Of a stretch of DNA of 5,828 bases, positions 5,765-5,828 are shown piece after piece. The notes under the pieces were generated by a model that saw only the letters and a list, made by a program, of their open reading frames with translations, was not told where the DNA came from and did not search any database. A program made the position numbers and the translations under genes. Source of the DNA: Campylobacterales bacterium (GTDB taxonomy: Bacteria; Campylobacterota; Campylobacteria; Campylobacterales; JAADDG01); contig JALVCR010000016.1 in NCBI GenBank assembly GCA_027009865.1, forward strand, positions 1 to 5,828, written 5' to 3'. Every line of letters starts with the position of its first letter. The stretch's first letter is position 1.

Positions 5765-5828
5765 TACTCTCTTTTAAATTTCTCTCTTCAAGCGCCTATT
5801 TTGCAAAAAGAATTGAAGATATAGCCGG
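5761..5828 (+). CDS. Start of the next gene, hydE by position (partial)
   Basis: An ATG overlapping the hydD stop (ATGA) opens a frame that stays open to the window edge, giving 22 complete codons beginning MILSFKFLSSSAYFAKRIED. The overlap indicates translational coupling with hydD. In Wolinella and Helicobacter the gene after hydD is hydE, an accessory gene of the same hydrogenase operon, so hydE is the expectation. The fragment is too short to show any diagnostic motif, so the identity rests on synteny alone. Confidence 0.5.
   Translation, partial: MILSFKFLSSSAYFAKRIEDIA

Overview
The window is one strand of a [NiFe]-hydrogenase locus from an AT-rich bacterium, most likely a member of the Campylobacterota (Epsilonproteobacteria). 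The evidence is the hydA-hydB-hydC-hydD gene order, a HydC-type cytochrome b, heavy use of AAA/AGA/TTA/ATA codons, and A-tract-rich intergenic DNA. A group-2-type HupSL hydrogenase next to a group-1b-type HydABC enzyme resembles the arrangement I associate with hydrogen-oxidising vent lineages (Nitratiruptor, Hydrogenimonas, Nautilia and relatives). The genus cannot be fixed from this sequence.

Layout, all on the + strand. Positions 1-114 are the 3' end of a probable hydrogenase small-subunit gene (HupS-like). It overlaps by 11 nt a complete large-subunit gene (104-1324, HupL/HoxC-like) that ends exactly at its last metal-ligand motif and has no cleavable tail. A 118-nt AT-rich gap (1325-1442) holds a probable promoter, an imperfect dyad and a strong ribosome binding site. 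Next comes the membrane-bound respiratory enzyme: hydA (small subunit with Tat signal and C-terminal anchor, 1443-2669), hydB (large subunit with cleavable tail, 2669-4399) and hydC (di-haem cytochrome b, 4410-5114). A terminator-like hairpin overlaps the hydC stop codon, and a second, long-loop inverted repeat fills most of the 110-nt gap before hydD (maturation endopeptidase, 5225-5764). An ATGA overlap then leads into a truncated gene that is hydE by position.

How the genes work together: HydA/HydB form the periplasm-facing H2-oxidising dimer, exported folded by Tat. HydC anchors it and passes electrons to the membrane quinone pool. HydD removes the C-terminal tail of HydB after Ni insertion. 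HupL has no tail, so it should not need HydD. It probably pairs with the upstream small subunit as a soluble cytoplasmic hydrogenase, acting either as an H2 sensor or as a source of reductant for carbon fixation.

Points deserving a second look: an Asn in place of a Cys ligand of the proximal FeS cluster in HydA; the tailless HupL with a DICxxCxxH motif instead of DPCxxCxxH; and the two RNA structures between hydC and hydD, one carrying an anti-Shine-Dalgarno loop. I see no mobile element, CRISPR array, tRNA or rRNA. The parts are recognisable hydrogenase biology, not a wholly new system.
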